64,000 bases of DNA from Mycobacterium alsense (lineage in GTDB: Bacteria; Actinomycetota; Actinomycetes; Mycobacteriales; Mycobacteriaceae): positions 124,001 through 188,000 of the forward strand of contig NZ_MVHD01000003.1 of the NCBI RefSeq assembly GCF_002086635.1. Reading direction: 5' to 3'. The notes beneath the pieces are model-generated. The model ran no database searches and was not told the origin of the DNA. It worked only from the letters and a program-made list of their open reading frames with translations. Below, in pieces: positions 35,550 through 44,374 of this stretch (the first letter of the stretch is position 1; each line of letters opens with the position of its first letter). A program made the translations under genes and the position numbers.

Positions 35550-35895
35550 TCCTGGCCGCCGAGGATTGACCTGCGCCGAGTTTTTGCCGCGGCCGGTTTC
35601 GCGCCATTTTCCATGACTTGTCCGCTATTGCGATAACCCTCGGTATCGAATTGGCGGGAATTACCGGTAAAACGGGCCATTGCGCCGTTCTTTCAAAGTC
35701 GCGAATACGTAAAAAACGGTCGCGAGAATACTGACAATTCGGCACGTGTCTCATAAGGTTTTTTTGGCGTCACGATGTGTGAATTGTCGTCCTGCCGCCG
35801 AGAGTCCTTGGCGGCAGGGGTGTGTCGCGTGCGAGAGCCGCCGGAAGGGAAATGGTGGCAGTCGGTCCGGGAAATCCAACCGGGAAAGGACGGGC
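35550..35895. other. Gene-free, AT-richer leader upstream of PPE gene
   Basis: 346 nt without a convincing gene. The DNA from about 35575 to 35790 is clearly richer in A and T than the flanking genes, with runs such as AAAAAACGG and TTTTTTTGG, and contains a half-copy of the GAGAATACT motif at 35724 lacking the second arm. It most likely holds the PPE promoter and 5' leader, including the hairpin listed separately. An open frame (35746-35895) joins the PPE gene in phase but is cysteine-rich and unlike PPE N-termini, so I do not include it. Confidence 0.5.
35791..35818 (+). promoter_or_regulatory. Hairpin in PPE leader
   Basis: CCTGCCGCC (35791-35799) and GGCGGCAGG (35810-35818) form a perfect 9-bp stem with a 10-nt loop, 77 nt upstream of the PPE start. 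It could be an RNA structure affecting stability or translation, or an operator. Confidence 0.4.
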
Positions 35896-36891
35896 ATGAT
35901 GAGTTTCTTGACGTCATCGCCGGAGATCAATTCGGCGCAGCTGTATTCCGGCGCCGGCCCGGGACCGCTGCTCGCCGCCGCGGCGGCCTGGGACGGTCTG
36001 GCCGCTGAGCTGGGTTCGGCGGCGAGTTCGTTCGCGTCGGTGACCTCGGAGTTGGCCGGCCAGGCGTGGCAGGGCCCCGCGTCGGTGGCGATGGCAGCTG
36101 CGGCCGCCCCGTACGCGCAGTGGCTGGGTCTCGCGGCGACCCAGGCCAGCGGGGCGGCTACCCAGGTCAAGGCGGTCGTCTCCGCGTATGAGACCGCGCG
36201 TGCGGCGGTGGTACATCCACTTGCCGTGGCGGCCAATCGAACTGAGATGGTTTCGTTGGTGGTCTCGAACCTGTTCGGGTTCAACGCCCCGGCGATCGCG
36301 GAGAAAGAGGCCGAATACGAGCGGATGTGGGCCACGGATGTGGCGGCCATGGTGGGCTATCACGGCTTGGGCTCGGCGGCGGCCGCGCAACTGACGCCGT
36401 GGCAGCAGGCGCTGCAGAACCTGTCGGGCCAGGCGGCAGCCGCGGCTGGTCCCAGGCCGGCGGCCACGGCGATTGAGTATGGGCTGATTGCGGCCCTCAT
36501 CGCCGGGCGGATAAGCGGCGGTAGTCCGGGGCCCGTGGGCCCGCAGCCCGGGGGCCCGATCACCGCGTTCGCGACCGCCGTATCCACGGGCGTTGCATCG
36601 GTCGAGAGGTCGGCCACGGCGGTGGCCGGTGAGATGGCGACGGCCGTTGCGCCCGCAGTTCGCGCGATTGTTGCCACCCCGGTCGGTGCCGCCGCGGCCG
36701 GGACGGTCTACGAGGTGGCGACCGCGCTCGGTGCCTCCGCGACGACCGTCGCGCAGAGCGCCTCCGCCGCCGGTGCCGCCCTCGAGCACGCGGTCGTTGG
36801 CGCAGGTGCGGCCTTCGGTCAGGCGGTCGAGAGAGCGGTGGCCCAAGGATCCCAAGGGATTGTGGCGCTCACTGACGTGTCCGGTTCGTAA
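35896..36891 (+). CDS. PPE-family protein
   Basis: A 331-residue PPE protein. The N-terminal domain (about 1-180) is typical: [28 protein letters not shown], a WQG turn (AWQGPAS), and the helical [53 protein letters not shown]. The name motif reads S-P-E rather than P-P-E. The C-terminal region (about 210-331) is Ala/Gly/Val-rich low-complexity sequence with no SVP or MPTR motif. PPE proteins are exported by ESX type VII systems, usually with a PE partner; none is adjacent. ATG 35896 is one of two consecutive Met codons after GGGAAAGGACGGG. Confidence 0.93.
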   Translation: MMSFLTSSPEINSAQLYSGAGPGPLLAAAAAWDGLAAELGSAASSFASVTSELAGQAWQGPASVAMAAAAAPYAQWLGLAATQASGAATQVKAVVSAYETARAAVVHPLAVAANRTEMVSLVVSNLFGFNAPAIAEKEAEYERMWATDVAAMVGYHGLGSAAAAQLTPWQQALQNLSGQAAAAAGPRPAATAIEYGLIAALIAGRISGGSPGPVGPQPGGPITAFATAVSTGVASVERSATAVAGEMATAVAPAVRAIVATPVGAAAAGTVYEVATALGASATTVAQSASAAGAALEHAVVGAGAAFGQAVERAVAQGSQGIVALTDVSGS

Positions 36892-36916
36892 ATATCACCG
36901 GGATCGTCGCGGCGAG

Positions 36917-37762
36917 CTAGTGCCGCCACCCCTCGGCGGCCTGGTCGTCGAACGTGGCGTCAATCCGTTCGAACCTTCGCCGGATTGACCGCCGGGCCGC
37001 CTCGTGCGGCAGGACGTACAACCGGTTGGCCAGGATCGCGTCGGCCGTGAGCCGGGCGACGTCGTCGGCGCCCACCGTGTCGTCCTGCGCCGGCAGCGGC
37101 CCGAGGCTCCCCGTGACGTCGGGTGTGGAGGCCAGGCCGTAATCTGCTCCGCGGATGCGCTCCGAGTTGGAGACCAGTTTCGTCTCCACGACCATCGGGC
37201 ACAGCACCGATACGCCAACGCCGCTGTCTTTGAGCTCGCGGGCCAGCGTCTCCGCCAGGCCGACAACGCCGTATTTGGCGACGCCGTACGCCCCCAGCCC
37301 GGTATTGGGGACCAGCCCGGCGAACGACGCGGTGAACGCGAAGTGGCCGCCCGTGCCCTGCTCGAGCAGCCTTGGCACGAAGGCCTCGACCGCGTGGATC
37401 GAACCCCACAGGTCGATGTCGATGACCCAGCGCCAGTCGTCGTGCGTCATTTCCGCGATCGGGCCGGCGACCACGATGCCGGCGTTGCTGAAGACGATGT
37501 CGACCTGGCCGAGCAGGCGAAAGGCCTCGTCGGCGAGGTGCATCATCTCCTCGAGATGCCGCACGTCGCACATCACGCCGTGCGCCTCGAAGCCCTCGTC
37601 ACGCAACCGGGCCACGGCTTGTTCGAGCGTGGGCTGGTCGACGTCGGCGAGCACGAGCCTTGCGCCGCGGCGGGCGAACTCGGTGGCGGTGGCCAGGCCG
37701 ATGCCGCTCGCCCCGCCGGTCACGACCGCCGCGCGGCCCGCAAATTCGGCAATACCAGTCAC
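36917..37762 (-). CDS. Short-chain dehydrogenase (SDR)
   Basis: A 281-residue classical SDR: TGGASGIG, SNAG, Ser in FTASFAGL, and YGVAK catalytic Tyr-Lys. The C-terminal tail (RLTADAILANRLYVLPHEAARRSIRRRFERID) is the extended type common in mycobacterial SDRs acting on lipophilic alcohols. GTG 37762 is chosen since it lies 10 nt after the stop of the upstream SDR gene and gives a normal N-terminus. It is third in a leftward run after the P450 at 38663. Confidence 0.87.
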   Translation of the reverse strand: MTGIAEFAGRAAVVTGGASGIGLATATEFARRGARLVLADVDQPTLEQAVARLRDEGFEAHGVMCDVRHLEEMMHLADEAFRLLGQVDIVFSNAGIVVAGPIAEMTHDDWRWVIDIDLWGSIHAVEAFVPRLLEQGTGGHFAFTASFAGLVPNTGLGAYGVAKYGVVGLAETLARELKDSGVGVSVLCPMVVETKLVSNSERIRGADYGLASTPDVTGSLGPLPAQDDTVGADDVARLTADAILANRLYVLPHEAARRSIRRRFERIDATFDDQAAEGWRH

Positions 37763-37772
37763 CGACCGGATG

Positions 37773-38621
37773 CTACTTAAGGCAGCTCCCCGCATCGATC
37801 GGGAGGGTCACTCCGGTGACGTAGCGGGACTCGTCGGAGGCGAAGAACAGCACCGCATTGCTGATGTCGATCGGATCGACCCACGGGATCGGCAGCGTGT
37901 GGAACATCTGGCAGATCGGGGCCATGTCGTCCGGGCCGGGGTTTTCCAGGTCGGGCCGGAACATCTTGAACGTTCCCTCGTTGTGCAGCATCGGGGTGCT
38001 CACGTGGGTGGGATGCACCGAGTTGACGCGAATCATGTGCTGGCCCAACTCAACTCCGAAGGCGCGCATCAGCCCGACGACACCGTGTTTGGCGGCGACG
38101 TAGTGACCGGTGTGCGGGTAAGCCTTGAGCCCGCCCACCGAGCTGGTCAGGATGATCGACCCGCCACGCCCGCCCGCCACGATGTGCGGCACCCCCGCCT
38201 TCACGGATTTCCACACCCCCGACAGGTTGACGTCGATCATCTCCGTCCAGTCTTCTTCGCTGGTCTTGTCCAGCGTTTCACCCCCGTTGCCGATGCCGGC
38301 GTTCGCCACGATGATGTCCAGCCGGCCCAGCTGCTCGACACCGTTGTCCACGGCCGCCTTCAGCGCGGCGAAGTCGCGCACGTCGACCTCGGCCGTGAAG
38401 ATTCTGCGGTTTTGGCCCTTGACGAGGTCGGCAGTCTCCGCCAGATCCTCGGGCGTCGACGCCGGAATTGCCGTGTCCGCGAGGCCTTCACGGATGGGCT
38501 TGCAGATGTCGACGGCGATGATGTCGGCGCCCTCCTGCGCCAACCGCACCGCGTGGCTGCGGCCCTGACCGCGCGCCGCCCCGGTGATGAAAGCGACCTT
38601 GCCCTCAACACGTCCAGTCAT
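37773..38621 (-). CDS. Mycofactocin-coupled SDR
   Basis: A 282-residue SDR with TGAARGQG, ANAG, TSSVGG and YVAAK. The insertion VKGQNRRIFTAEVDVRD after the second strand and the VDICKP segment are the hallmark of mycofactocin-associated SDRs, in which the nicotinamide cofactor is held tightly and re-oxidised by mycofactocin. This ties the pathway to alcohols handled by the mycofactocin system. ATG 38621 is preferred to the longer frame up to 38747. It lies 41 nt downstream of the P450 gene, so P450-made alcohols are a plausible substrate. Confidence 0.85.
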   Translation of the reverse strand: MTGRVEGKVAFITGAARGQGRSHAVRLAQEGADIIAVDICKPIREGLADTAIPASTPEDLAETADLVKGQNRRIFTAEVDVRDFAALKAAVDNGVEQLGRLDIIVANAGIGNGGETLDKTSEEDWTEMIDVNLSGVWKSVKAGVPHIVAGGRGGSIILTSSVGGLKAYPHTGHYVAAKHGVVGLMRAFGVELGQHMIRVNSVHPTHVSTPMLHNEGTFKMFRPDLENPGPDDMAPICQMFHTLPIPWVDPIDISNAVLFFASDESRYVTGVTLPIDAGSCLK

Positions 38622-38662
38622 GGCTACCTCAATTCTCGTAACTGGTTGATAGTCGGCACGCC

Positions 38663-39865
38663 TCAGCGGAGAACGGCCGGCATTGTCTCCCATCCCCGCA
38701 CGGTGGACGTCGGGGAGAGCTTGGCCTCGGCGAGGTCGACGTCCCACTCGGGGAAGCGCTTCAGGATCTCTTCGAGGGCGATGCGACCCTCGAGGCGGGC
38801 CAGCGCCGACCCGAGGCAGTAGTGGGTGCCGACGCTGAAGGTCAGGTGCTGGTGGGCCTCGCGCCGGGTGTCGAAAACGTCTCCGTCCGGCGGGAATTGG
38901 CGGTGATCGCGGTTGGCCGCGCCGATCAGCATGATCATGACGCTGCCCGCGGGTACCGGCTGGCCGTAATACTCGACGTCCCGGGTGACGTACCTGGCGA
39001 CGTGCGGCGCGGGCGGTTCGAAGCGCAACAGCTCCTCGATGGCCGCCGGTATCAACGACGGATCCGCGACCAACTCACGTCGCTGGTCGGGGTGCTCGGC
39101 CAAAACCTTTCCGGCCCAGCCGATCAGCCGGGTGGTGGTCTCGTTTCCGGCACCGGACACGACGCTGATGTAGGTGAGCAGTTCCTCGCGGCGGAGCCGG
39201 CGGACCGTCCCGGTCTCGTCCTCGAACTCCGCGTGCAGCAGTTCGGTCATGATGTCGTCGGAGGGGTGTTCGGCACGCCAGTCGATGAATTGACCGAAGA
39301 ACTCGCCATCCATCATGTGATCGGCGGTGGCATCCATCGGCTTGCCGGCCTCGGTGCGCAGGTTGGCGTTGGCGCGGTCGCGCGCGGCCTCCTGGAACTC
39401 CTCGGGAACGCCCAGCAGCATGCCGATGACCCGCATCGGCATCTGCGCCCCGAGATCCGCGACGAAGTCGAACCGGCCCGCGCCGATCAGCGGATCCAAA
39501 CTGCGCGCACAGAATTCGCGGATCTTCGGTTCGAGGTCGTTGATCTTGCGCGGGGTGAACATCCGCGACAGCAACTTTCGGTGCACGTCGTGGATCGGCG
39601 GATCCTCGAACAGCAGCACGCCCGGTGGGATGTCGATGTTCGCCTTGATCAGCTCGAGTATCGCGCCCCGCGCCGAACTGAACGTCTGGTAGTCGACCAG
39701 GGCGCGGTTGACGTCGTCGAACCGGCTCAGCGCGTAGAAGTCGTGTTGCTCGTTGTAGTACAGCGGCGACTCTTCGCGCAGCCGCAGAAACATCGGATAC
39801 GGGTCGGCGTTGAGCCTCACGTCGTACGGATCGAAGTAGATTTCGCTGGCCGCGCTCAATGTCAC
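38663..39865 (-). CDS. Cytochrome P450
   Basis: A 400-residue P450. GAGNETT (238-244) is the oxygen-activating helix, ExxR is Glu278-Arg281, and FSVGTHYCLG contains haem ligand Cys350. It begins at GTG 39865 with MTLSAASEIYFDPYDVRLNADPYPMF, a common P450 start. It heads a leftward run with two SDR genes, suggesting hydroxylation followed by oxidation to a ketone or acid. No ferredoxin lies beside it. Operator site C lies 131 nt upstream, directly next to a TAATAT -10-like hexamer, implying a leader of over 100 nt. Confidence 0.92.
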   Translation of the reverse strand: MTLSAASEIYFDPYDVRLNADPYPMFLRLREESPLYYNEQHDFYALSRFDDVNRALVDYQTFSSARGAILELIKANIDIPPGVLLFEDPPIHDVHRKLLSRMFTPRKINDLEPKIREFCARSLDPLIGAGRFDFVADLGAQMPMRVIGMLLGVPEEFQEAARDRANANLRTEAGKPMDATADHMMDGEFFGQFIDWRAEHPSDDIMTELLHAEFEDETGTVRRLRREELLTYISVVSGAGNETTTRLIGWAGKVLAEHPDQRRELVADPSLIPAAIEELLRFEPPAPHVARYVTRDVEYYGQPVPAGSVMIMLIGAANRDHRQFPPDGDVFDTRREAHQHLTFSVGTHYCLGSALARLEGRIALEEILKRFPEWDVDLAEAKLSPTSTVRGWETMPAVLR

Positions 39866-39990
39866 CGGTAATCAATCGCCTCTCGCCGGAACCGCGCTCG
39901 CAACGAGATCGCGGATCGTGCTTGTGAACTTTGTCATCGGCCACCGACGGGTGTCAACGACGAATCCGTTTCGGCTAGTTCTGGTTCTAG

Positions 39991-39996
39991 ATATTA
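39991..39996 (-). promoter_or_regulatory. Candidate -10 box for the P450/SDR operon
   Basis: TAATAT on the minus strand immediately follows operator site C, the same arrangement as TATACT after site A in front of the ferredoxin operon. Confidence 0.4.
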
Positions 39997-40011
39997 GAGA
40001 ACAGCATTCTC
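39997..40011. promoter_or_regulatory. Palindromic operator, site C
   Basis: GAGAACAGCATTCTC keeps both 5-bp arms of the shared palindrome. It lies between the TetR gene (40077, transcribed toward it) and the P450 gene start at 39865. Confidence 0.6.
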
Positions 40012-40076
40012 GCAAGGCAACCGCCGTGCGCTATTTGCTCAGCTCAGGCGGGTGAAGCGGGCCGGGCGGCGGCGGT

Positions 40077-40793
40077 TCAGCGGACGAATCCGCGTGAGCA
40101 GAAGTCCCACACCTCGTCGGCGGTGATCGGGTGAACCGTCGCGTCGTCGGGGCCGCCGCTGGACTGAGCGATGAACATGACCGTCTGCATCGTCATCGCC
40201 GCCACCCGCTTCGGATTGATCTCGGTGCGCAGCTTTCCCGAAGCGCCCGCGGCCTCCATCAGCTCGGTGAGCAACGCCAGCAGCGGCGCGTGGGCCACCT
40301 TGACCTCGGCCGGATGCGTGACCAGCAATCGCGGGGCAAAGTCGGTGAACAGCGGCCGTTTGGCCGTGGGGTCGGGGCGCGAAGACTCGTAGAGCAACTC
40401 GACGGCGACCTTGAGCCGCTCCAGCGGGTCGCTGTGGCTTTCGGTGGCGGCGCGAATCTGGTCGGCCGACCGGCTCAACGCGTCCTCGAACAGCGCGAGC
40501 AGCAACTCGTGCTTGCCGTCGAACTGCAGGTAGAAGCTGCGCAACGACTGCCGCGACCGGTCCACGACCTCCTGGACGGTGAAGTCGGTGCTGCCCTTCT
40601 CGATGATGATCGCCTGGGCCGCGTCGAGGAAGCGCTGAACGCGCTGTGCCGCCCGCAATTTCGCGGTTTTGATGGATCTCTCGACGGCGCGTTGTTTCCA
40701 GGCCGGCTCTTCACTCGGGCTGCTCACGGGCGGCTCGGGCGGTTGCCGCGTGGGGAGAACATGGTTGGACTCTACCGGAGAACGCCGTGCCAT
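40077..40793 (-). CDS. TetR-family regulator, candidate regulator of the GAGAA-n5-TTCTC sites
   Basis: A 238-residue TetR protein with an unusually long, Pro/Ser-rich N-terminal extension of about 45 residues before the helix-turn-helix (RFLDAAQAIIIEKGSTDFTVQEVVDRSRQSLRSFYLQFDGKHEL). The C-terminal domain (about 110-238) binds an unknown ligand. ATG 40793 is chosen; the open frame continues upstream to 41129 but overlaps the operator and the divergent gene. Site D, one of the two perfect palindromes, lies 55 nt upstream, between this gene and the divergent FadE, and site C lies just downstream. Autoregulation and control of the scattered sites is an inference. Confidence 0.85.
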   Translation of the reverse strand: MARRSPVESNHVLPTRQPPEPPVSSPSEEPAWKQRAVERSIKTAKLRAAQRVQRFLDAAQAIIIEKGSTDFTVQEVVDRSRQSLRSFYLQFDGKHELLLALFEDALSRSADQIRAATESHSDPLERLKVAVELLYESSRPDPTAKRPLFTDFAPRLLVTHPAEVKVAHAPLLALLTELMEAAGASGKLRTEINPKRVAAMTMQTVMFIAQSSGGPDDATVHPITADEVWDFCSRGFVR

Positions 40794-40848
40794 CGGTGCG
40801 CTCGACCCCCTATGGACGCCGTGTCGGAGATTGTAACTTTCGCACGAC

Positions 40849-40863
40849 GAGAATACTATTCTC
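40849..40863. promoter_or_regulatory. Palindromic operator, site D (perfect)
   Basis: GAGAATACTATTCTC, identical to site A at 2580. It lies between the divergent TetR (55 nt) and acyl-CoA dehydrogenase (83 nt) genes. The 83-nt distance is close to the 85 nt between site A and the acyl-CoA ligase. Confidence 0.7.
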
Positions 40864-40946
40864 TTACACGTGTGTATGGAAGCGTAATTCTGCAAGAGCA
40901 GAATCCGTCGTCCCGGAGAATCCGGAAACACCCTGCAGGGAGAGCT

Positions 40947-42122
40947 GTGCAGCTGACCTTTGACGCCGACGTCGAGGCGTTCCGAGCCGAGCTGGTGGCG
41001 TTTCTGGACGCGCACCTGCCCTCCGACGCCGAGGCGATCGAGCGACCGCGGTCGAGTTCGCACGTCCCCGAGTGGGCGCGGCGCTGGCAGCGGCTGCTGT
41101 TCGACAGCGGATGGCTGCTGCCGGGCCACCCGCCGGAATTCGGTGGCCGCAACGCCACGCTGTTGCAGCAGTACGTGTACTTGGAGGAATTGGGGCGGCG
41201 GCGCATCTACCGAAGCTTCAATCCGCAGGGCGTGGGGATCATCGCGGCGTCGTTGTTGGCGTACGGCACCCGCGAGCAGAAGCGGCGCTGGGCGGTGCCG
41301 ATTCTGCGGGCCGACATCACCGCGTCGCTCGGGATGAGCGAGCCCGGCGCCGGCTCGGACCTGGCGTCACTGAAGACGCGGGCGGTGCGAGACGGCGACC
41401 ACTTCGTGGTCAACGGGCAAAAGGTGTGGACGTCGGGCGCCCACGACGCGGATGTGCTGCTGGCGTTCGTGCGCACCGACCCCGGCAAGCCGAAGCACCA
41501 GGGCATCAGCGCGCTGATGATCCCGACGGACACCCCCGGCGTGGTGTGCCGTCCGTTCGCGTCGATGTGCGACGGCGACGACTTCGACTTCAACGAGGTG
41601 TTCTTCACCGACGCGCGGGTGCCGGCCGAGAACCTGGTCGGCGAGCTCAACGAGGGATGGCGGGTGGCGACCGGCTCCCTCGGCCACGAGCGGGTCATGC
41701 TGTGGATAGGGTACGTCGACTTGTTGCACGAGTTGACCATCGCTTTCAGCCCATCGGGACCGGTCGAGCTGGATCGCTACGCGACGCTGGTGATGGATTC
41801 CTACGCGCTGCGGCTGCTGGGGTCGGCTGCCCTGGCGCGCGCCGCCCGCGGGGAAGAGGACGTGCCCGCCCAGTCGGTGCTCAAGCTGCTGGGTTCGGAG
41901 GCCCTGCAACGCGCCTCGGAGGACGCGCTGAACGCGGCCGGCGTCGAGGGTCTCGCGTACCACGCGGTGACCGCGCCGTTCGCGGCGCTGGACCTGGACA
42001 GCCACTACCGCGGCTGGTTCGATCGGTACGCGCGCAGCTTCGCGGCGACCATCGCCGGCGGTACCTCCGAAATCCAGCGCAACATCATCGCCGAACGCGT
42101 GCTCGGCCTGCCGCGCAACTAG
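40947..42122 (+). CDS. Acyl-CoA dehydrogenase (FadE-like)
   Basis: A 391-residue acyl-CoA dehydrogenase of full length. LGMSEPGAGSDLASLKTRAVRDGDHFVVNGQKVWTSGAHDAD is the FAD/substrate middle domain; GGTSEIQRNIIAERVLGLP is the C-terminal signature. GTG 40947 follows CAGGGAGAG; upstream codons of the open frame run through operator site D and are not used. It is a single-gene rightward unit, divergent from the TetR gene and overlapping the small converging membrane-protein gene by 4 nt. Confidence 0.9.
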   Translation: MQLTFDADVEAFRAELVAFLDAHLPSDAEAIERPRSSSHVPEWARRWQRLLFDSGWLLPGHPPEFGGRNATLLQQYVYLEELGRRRIYRSFNPQGVGIIAASLLAYGTREQKRRWAVPILRADITASLGMSEPGAGSDLASLKTRAVRDGDHFVVNGQKVWTSGAHDADVLLAFVRTDPGKPKHQGISALMIPTDTPGVVCRPFASMCDGDDFDFNEVFFTDARVPAENLVGELNEGWRVATGSLGHERVMLWIGYVDLLHELTIAFSPSGPVELDRYATLVMDSYALRLLGSAALARAARGEEDVPAQSVLKLLGSEALQRASEDALNAAGVEGLAYHAVTAPFAALDLDSHYRGWFDRYARSFAATIAGGTSEIQRNIIAERVLGLPRN

Positions 42123-42382
42123 CGGGCGTCGGACCAGGCGTAGTAGCCGATCGCGACGAGTCCCACCGCGATCGACGCCGCCCCTAATACCATGCCCGCC
42201 AGCGCGGTTCGCGGATTGTTCGCTTCGCCGCGCTGTACCCGCCGACGCGCGACATCGCCGGTGATCACCGCCGCTATGCCGAACGGCACCCCGATCAGCA
42301 GCCAGCAGGTGAGGAGCGCGACCATGCCCACGAGCAGCGAGGCGACACCGACCTCGTTTCGGGGCGTGTGAGGGTGACTCAT
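42119..42382 (-). CDS. Small membrane protein, DUF4190-like
   Basis: An 87-residue protein with two predicted membrane segments, VGVASLLVGMVALLTCWLLIGVPFGIAAVITG and ALAGMVLGAASIAVGLVAIGYYA, separated by a basic loop (DVARRRVQRGE). This is the DUF4190 pattern; function is unknown. ATG 42382 is used because the open frame upstream gives a non-membrane, arginine-rich tail. Its stop overlaps that of the converging FadE gene. Confidence 0.75.
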   Translation of the reverse strand: MSHPHTPRNEVGVASLLVGMVALLTCWLLIGVPFGIAAVITGDVARRRVQRGEANNPRTALAGMVLGAASIAVGLVAIGYYAWSDAR

Positions 42383-42452
42383 CGGGTCCCGTCCTTGTGG
42401 TGCCCACCCGAGTCTACTAGCAGGCGCCGGGGCCCGAACGCGCGGCGACGCA

Positions 42453-43262
42453 TTACAGCTGAGCAATCCTCGGTGCAAATCCCTTGGCGCGCAGCGTGAC
42501 TCCGGCTTCATGGGTCAGTTCCCGCGCACTGCCCAGCAAGCCGTCCAGGATCAGTGACCGCTTGACGTGATGATGCAGCGGGTGCTCGGCGGTGAACCCG
42601 ATGCCGCCGAGCACCTGCTGGCAGTGTCGCGCGGCGGTGAGCGCCGCCTGGCCGGCCGCGGCCTTGGCCAGCAGGGCGGCCAGCCCGTCGCCGGGTTGCG
42701 CGGTGGCGGTGTTCAGGGTCGACTCGGCGCCCTCGATCGCAACCAGCGTCTCGGCCAGCCGGTGGCGGATCGCCTGAAACGAACTGATGTGGCGACCGAA
42801 TTGAACGCGGTCCAGGGCGTGCCGGCGCGCCAGCGCCAGCATCGCACGGCCGGTCCCGACCAGCCACCAGCCCGCCGCCCGCCGGCCGGCGTGCAGTGCC
42901 TCCGGCGGCAGCGGATTGCCTTGTGGCACCCGGTGTATCGGCAGCGCCTCGTCGATCGCCGACTCACAGGCGTCGCCGCGCTCCCACACCACCCAGGAAC
43001 CGCCCGCGAAGGGCAGCGGCGGGGCGCCGCCCGGCGCGTCTCCGCTCGCGCGTAGCACCACATCGTTGAGCACCCCGGCGTGCGCTCCCGTTTCGCCGAG
43101 CAGCCGGAACACCAAAGGGATTGCGGTATCGGGTATTTCATCGAGCATGTCGCGCCAGCCGAGATCGGTCAGCGCGGCGTCGAGCTTGCCGCCGGAGGCC
43201 GGCAAAGACTCCGTCATCGTCGTGCGTATCGAGTCGGCGAGCAGCTGCAGCTCGGGGTCCAT
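42453..43262 (-). CDS. Acyl-CoA dehydrogenase, short subunit (FadE-like)
   Basis: A 269-residue protein with only a weak N-terminal domain and a clear C-terminal helical domain: LDRVQFGRHISSFQAIRHRLAETLVAIE and QQVLGGIGFTAEHPLHHHVKR. The middle beta-domain with the SEPGxGSD motif is missing, so it cannot form a full active site alone. The gene upstream (43266) encodes a complete FadE and ends 3 nt before this start, so the two likely form a heteromer, as described for other mycobacterial FadE pairs. Confidence 0.83.
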   Translation of the reverse strand: MDPELQLLADSIRTTMTESLPASGGKLDAALTDLGWRDMLDEIPDTAIPLVFRLLGETGAHAGVLNDVVLRASGDAPGGAPPLPFAGGSWVVWERGDACESAIDEALPIHRVPQGNPLPPEALHAGRRAAGWWLVGTGRAMLALARRHALDRVQFGRHISSFQAIRHRLAETLVAIEGAESTLNTATAQPGDGLAALLAKAAAGQAALTAARHCQQVLGGIGFTAEHPLHHHVKRSLILDGLLGSARELTHEAGVTLRAKGFAPRIAQL

Positions 43263-43265
43263 CGC

Positions 43266-44363
43266 TCACTCCTTCCCGAGGTCGAGAAGCCGGCGGGCGA
43301 TGATGTTGCGCTGGATCTCGGCGGTGCCGCCATAGATGGTCGCCGCGCGCGAGTACAGATATTCCGGGCGCCACGATGTGTCGTCGAGTTCCAGCGTCCC
43401 GGGCAGCAGGTCGCGGACGGTGTCGTAGAGCCGCTGCTCGGCGGTCGCCAGCAGGACCTTGTCGATGGAGGTGTCGGGTCCCAGCCGGGCGCCGTCGCGC
43501 AGCCGGTGCTGGGTGTCGCGGGATCGGCAGCGCAGCGTGTGCAGCGCTAGATACGCCGCGCCGAGGTCCGATTCGCTGGCTCCGCCGACTTTGCCGGCCT
43601 CGGCGATGAGTTGATCGAACCGTGCGTAGAGGTAGGCGATCCGCTGCCAGAAGCAGGTCGAGCGCTCATAGGGCAACAGGTCCATCGCGAGGCGCCAGCC
43701 GTCGCCCGGTCTGCCCAGCATCCGGCCGGCCGGGATGACCACATCGTCGTAGTAGACCTCGCAGAACTCGTCAACACCGTGCATCGTGCGCAACGGCCGG
43801 ATGGTGATGCCCGGCGTGTCCAGGTCGACGAAGAAGGCGGTGATCCCCTCATGGCCCGGCGCGGTGCGGGTGAGCAGCACGCAGCGTGTGGAGAATTGCG
43901 CGAAGCTGGTCCAGACCTTCTGCCCGTTGACGATCCAGTTGTCCCCGTCCTGGACCGCCCGGGTGGTCAGCGAGGCCAGGTCGCTACCCGACCCCGGTTC
44001 CGAAAAGCCCTGGCACCACTGTTCGGCCCCGCTGAGCAGCCGGGGCACCATCTCCGCGGCGAGTTCCGGTGGGGCGTAGTCGATCATCGTCGGCGCGAGC
44101 ACCTCGAGCATCGAATAGGGCCCGGGCTCGGCGAGCCGACGACCGACGACCTCTTCGCCGACGATCGCGCGAAGCACCGCGGGCCCGCCCAGCCCGCCGA
44201 CCTCGACGGGCCAGCCGTAGCGCATCCAGTCGGCGTCGTAGAGCGCGCGGCTGACGCGGGCGAACTGCCGCATGTGGCCCTGCAGCGAGTGATCGGGTCC
44301 CGGGGTCAGGTCGTGTCGATCGAGCCAGGCGCGCAGGCCCGTCCGGAACTCCTCGACATTCAC
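43266..44363 (-). CDS. Acyl-CoA dehydrogenase (FadE-like)
   Basis: A 365-residue acyl-CoA dehydrogenase. WCQGFSEPGSGSDLASLTTRAVQDGDNWIVNGQKVWTSFAQ is the FAD and substrate region and GGTAEIQRNIIARRLLDLG the end signature. GTG 44363 (NVEEFRTGLRAWLDRH) is used; the open frame further upstream is arginine-rich and overlaps the next gene. It lies 11 nt after the SnoaL-like gene and directly before the short FadE, its probable partner. Confidence 0.9.
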   Translation of the reverse strand: MNVEEFRTGLRAWLDRHDLTPGPDHSLQGHMRQFARVSRALYDADWMRYGWPVEVGGLGGPAVLRAIVGEEVVGRRLAEPGPYSMLEVLAPTMIDYAPPELAAEMVPRLLSGAEQWCQGFSEPGSGSDLASLTTRAVQDGDNWIVNGQKVWTSFAQFSTRCVLLTRTAPGHEGITAFFVDLDTPGITIRPLRTMHGVDEFCEVYYDDVVIPAGRMLGRPGDGWRLAMDLLPYERSTCFWQRIAYLYARFDQLIAEAGKVGGASESDLGAAYLALHTLRCRSRDTQHRLRDGARLGPDTSIDKVLLATAEQRLYDTVRDLLPGTLELDDTSWRPEYLYSRAATIYGGTAEIQRNIIARRLLDLGKE

Positions 44364-44374
44364 GGCTCGGCTTT

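Noticed and set aside
35724..35738. GAGAATACT sequence in the PPE leader
   Set aside because: It has the left arm of the shared palindrome but no TTCTC right arm, so I do not count it as a regulon site.
35746..35895. In-frame N-terminal extension of the PPE gene
   Set aside because: Cys- and Arg-rich sequence unlike any PPE start; the conserved start is at 35896.
40794..41129. Long N-terminal extension of the TetR at 40077
   Set aside because: The frame is open, but it would run through the palindrome and the start of the divergent FadE gene; ATG 40793 is the sensible start.
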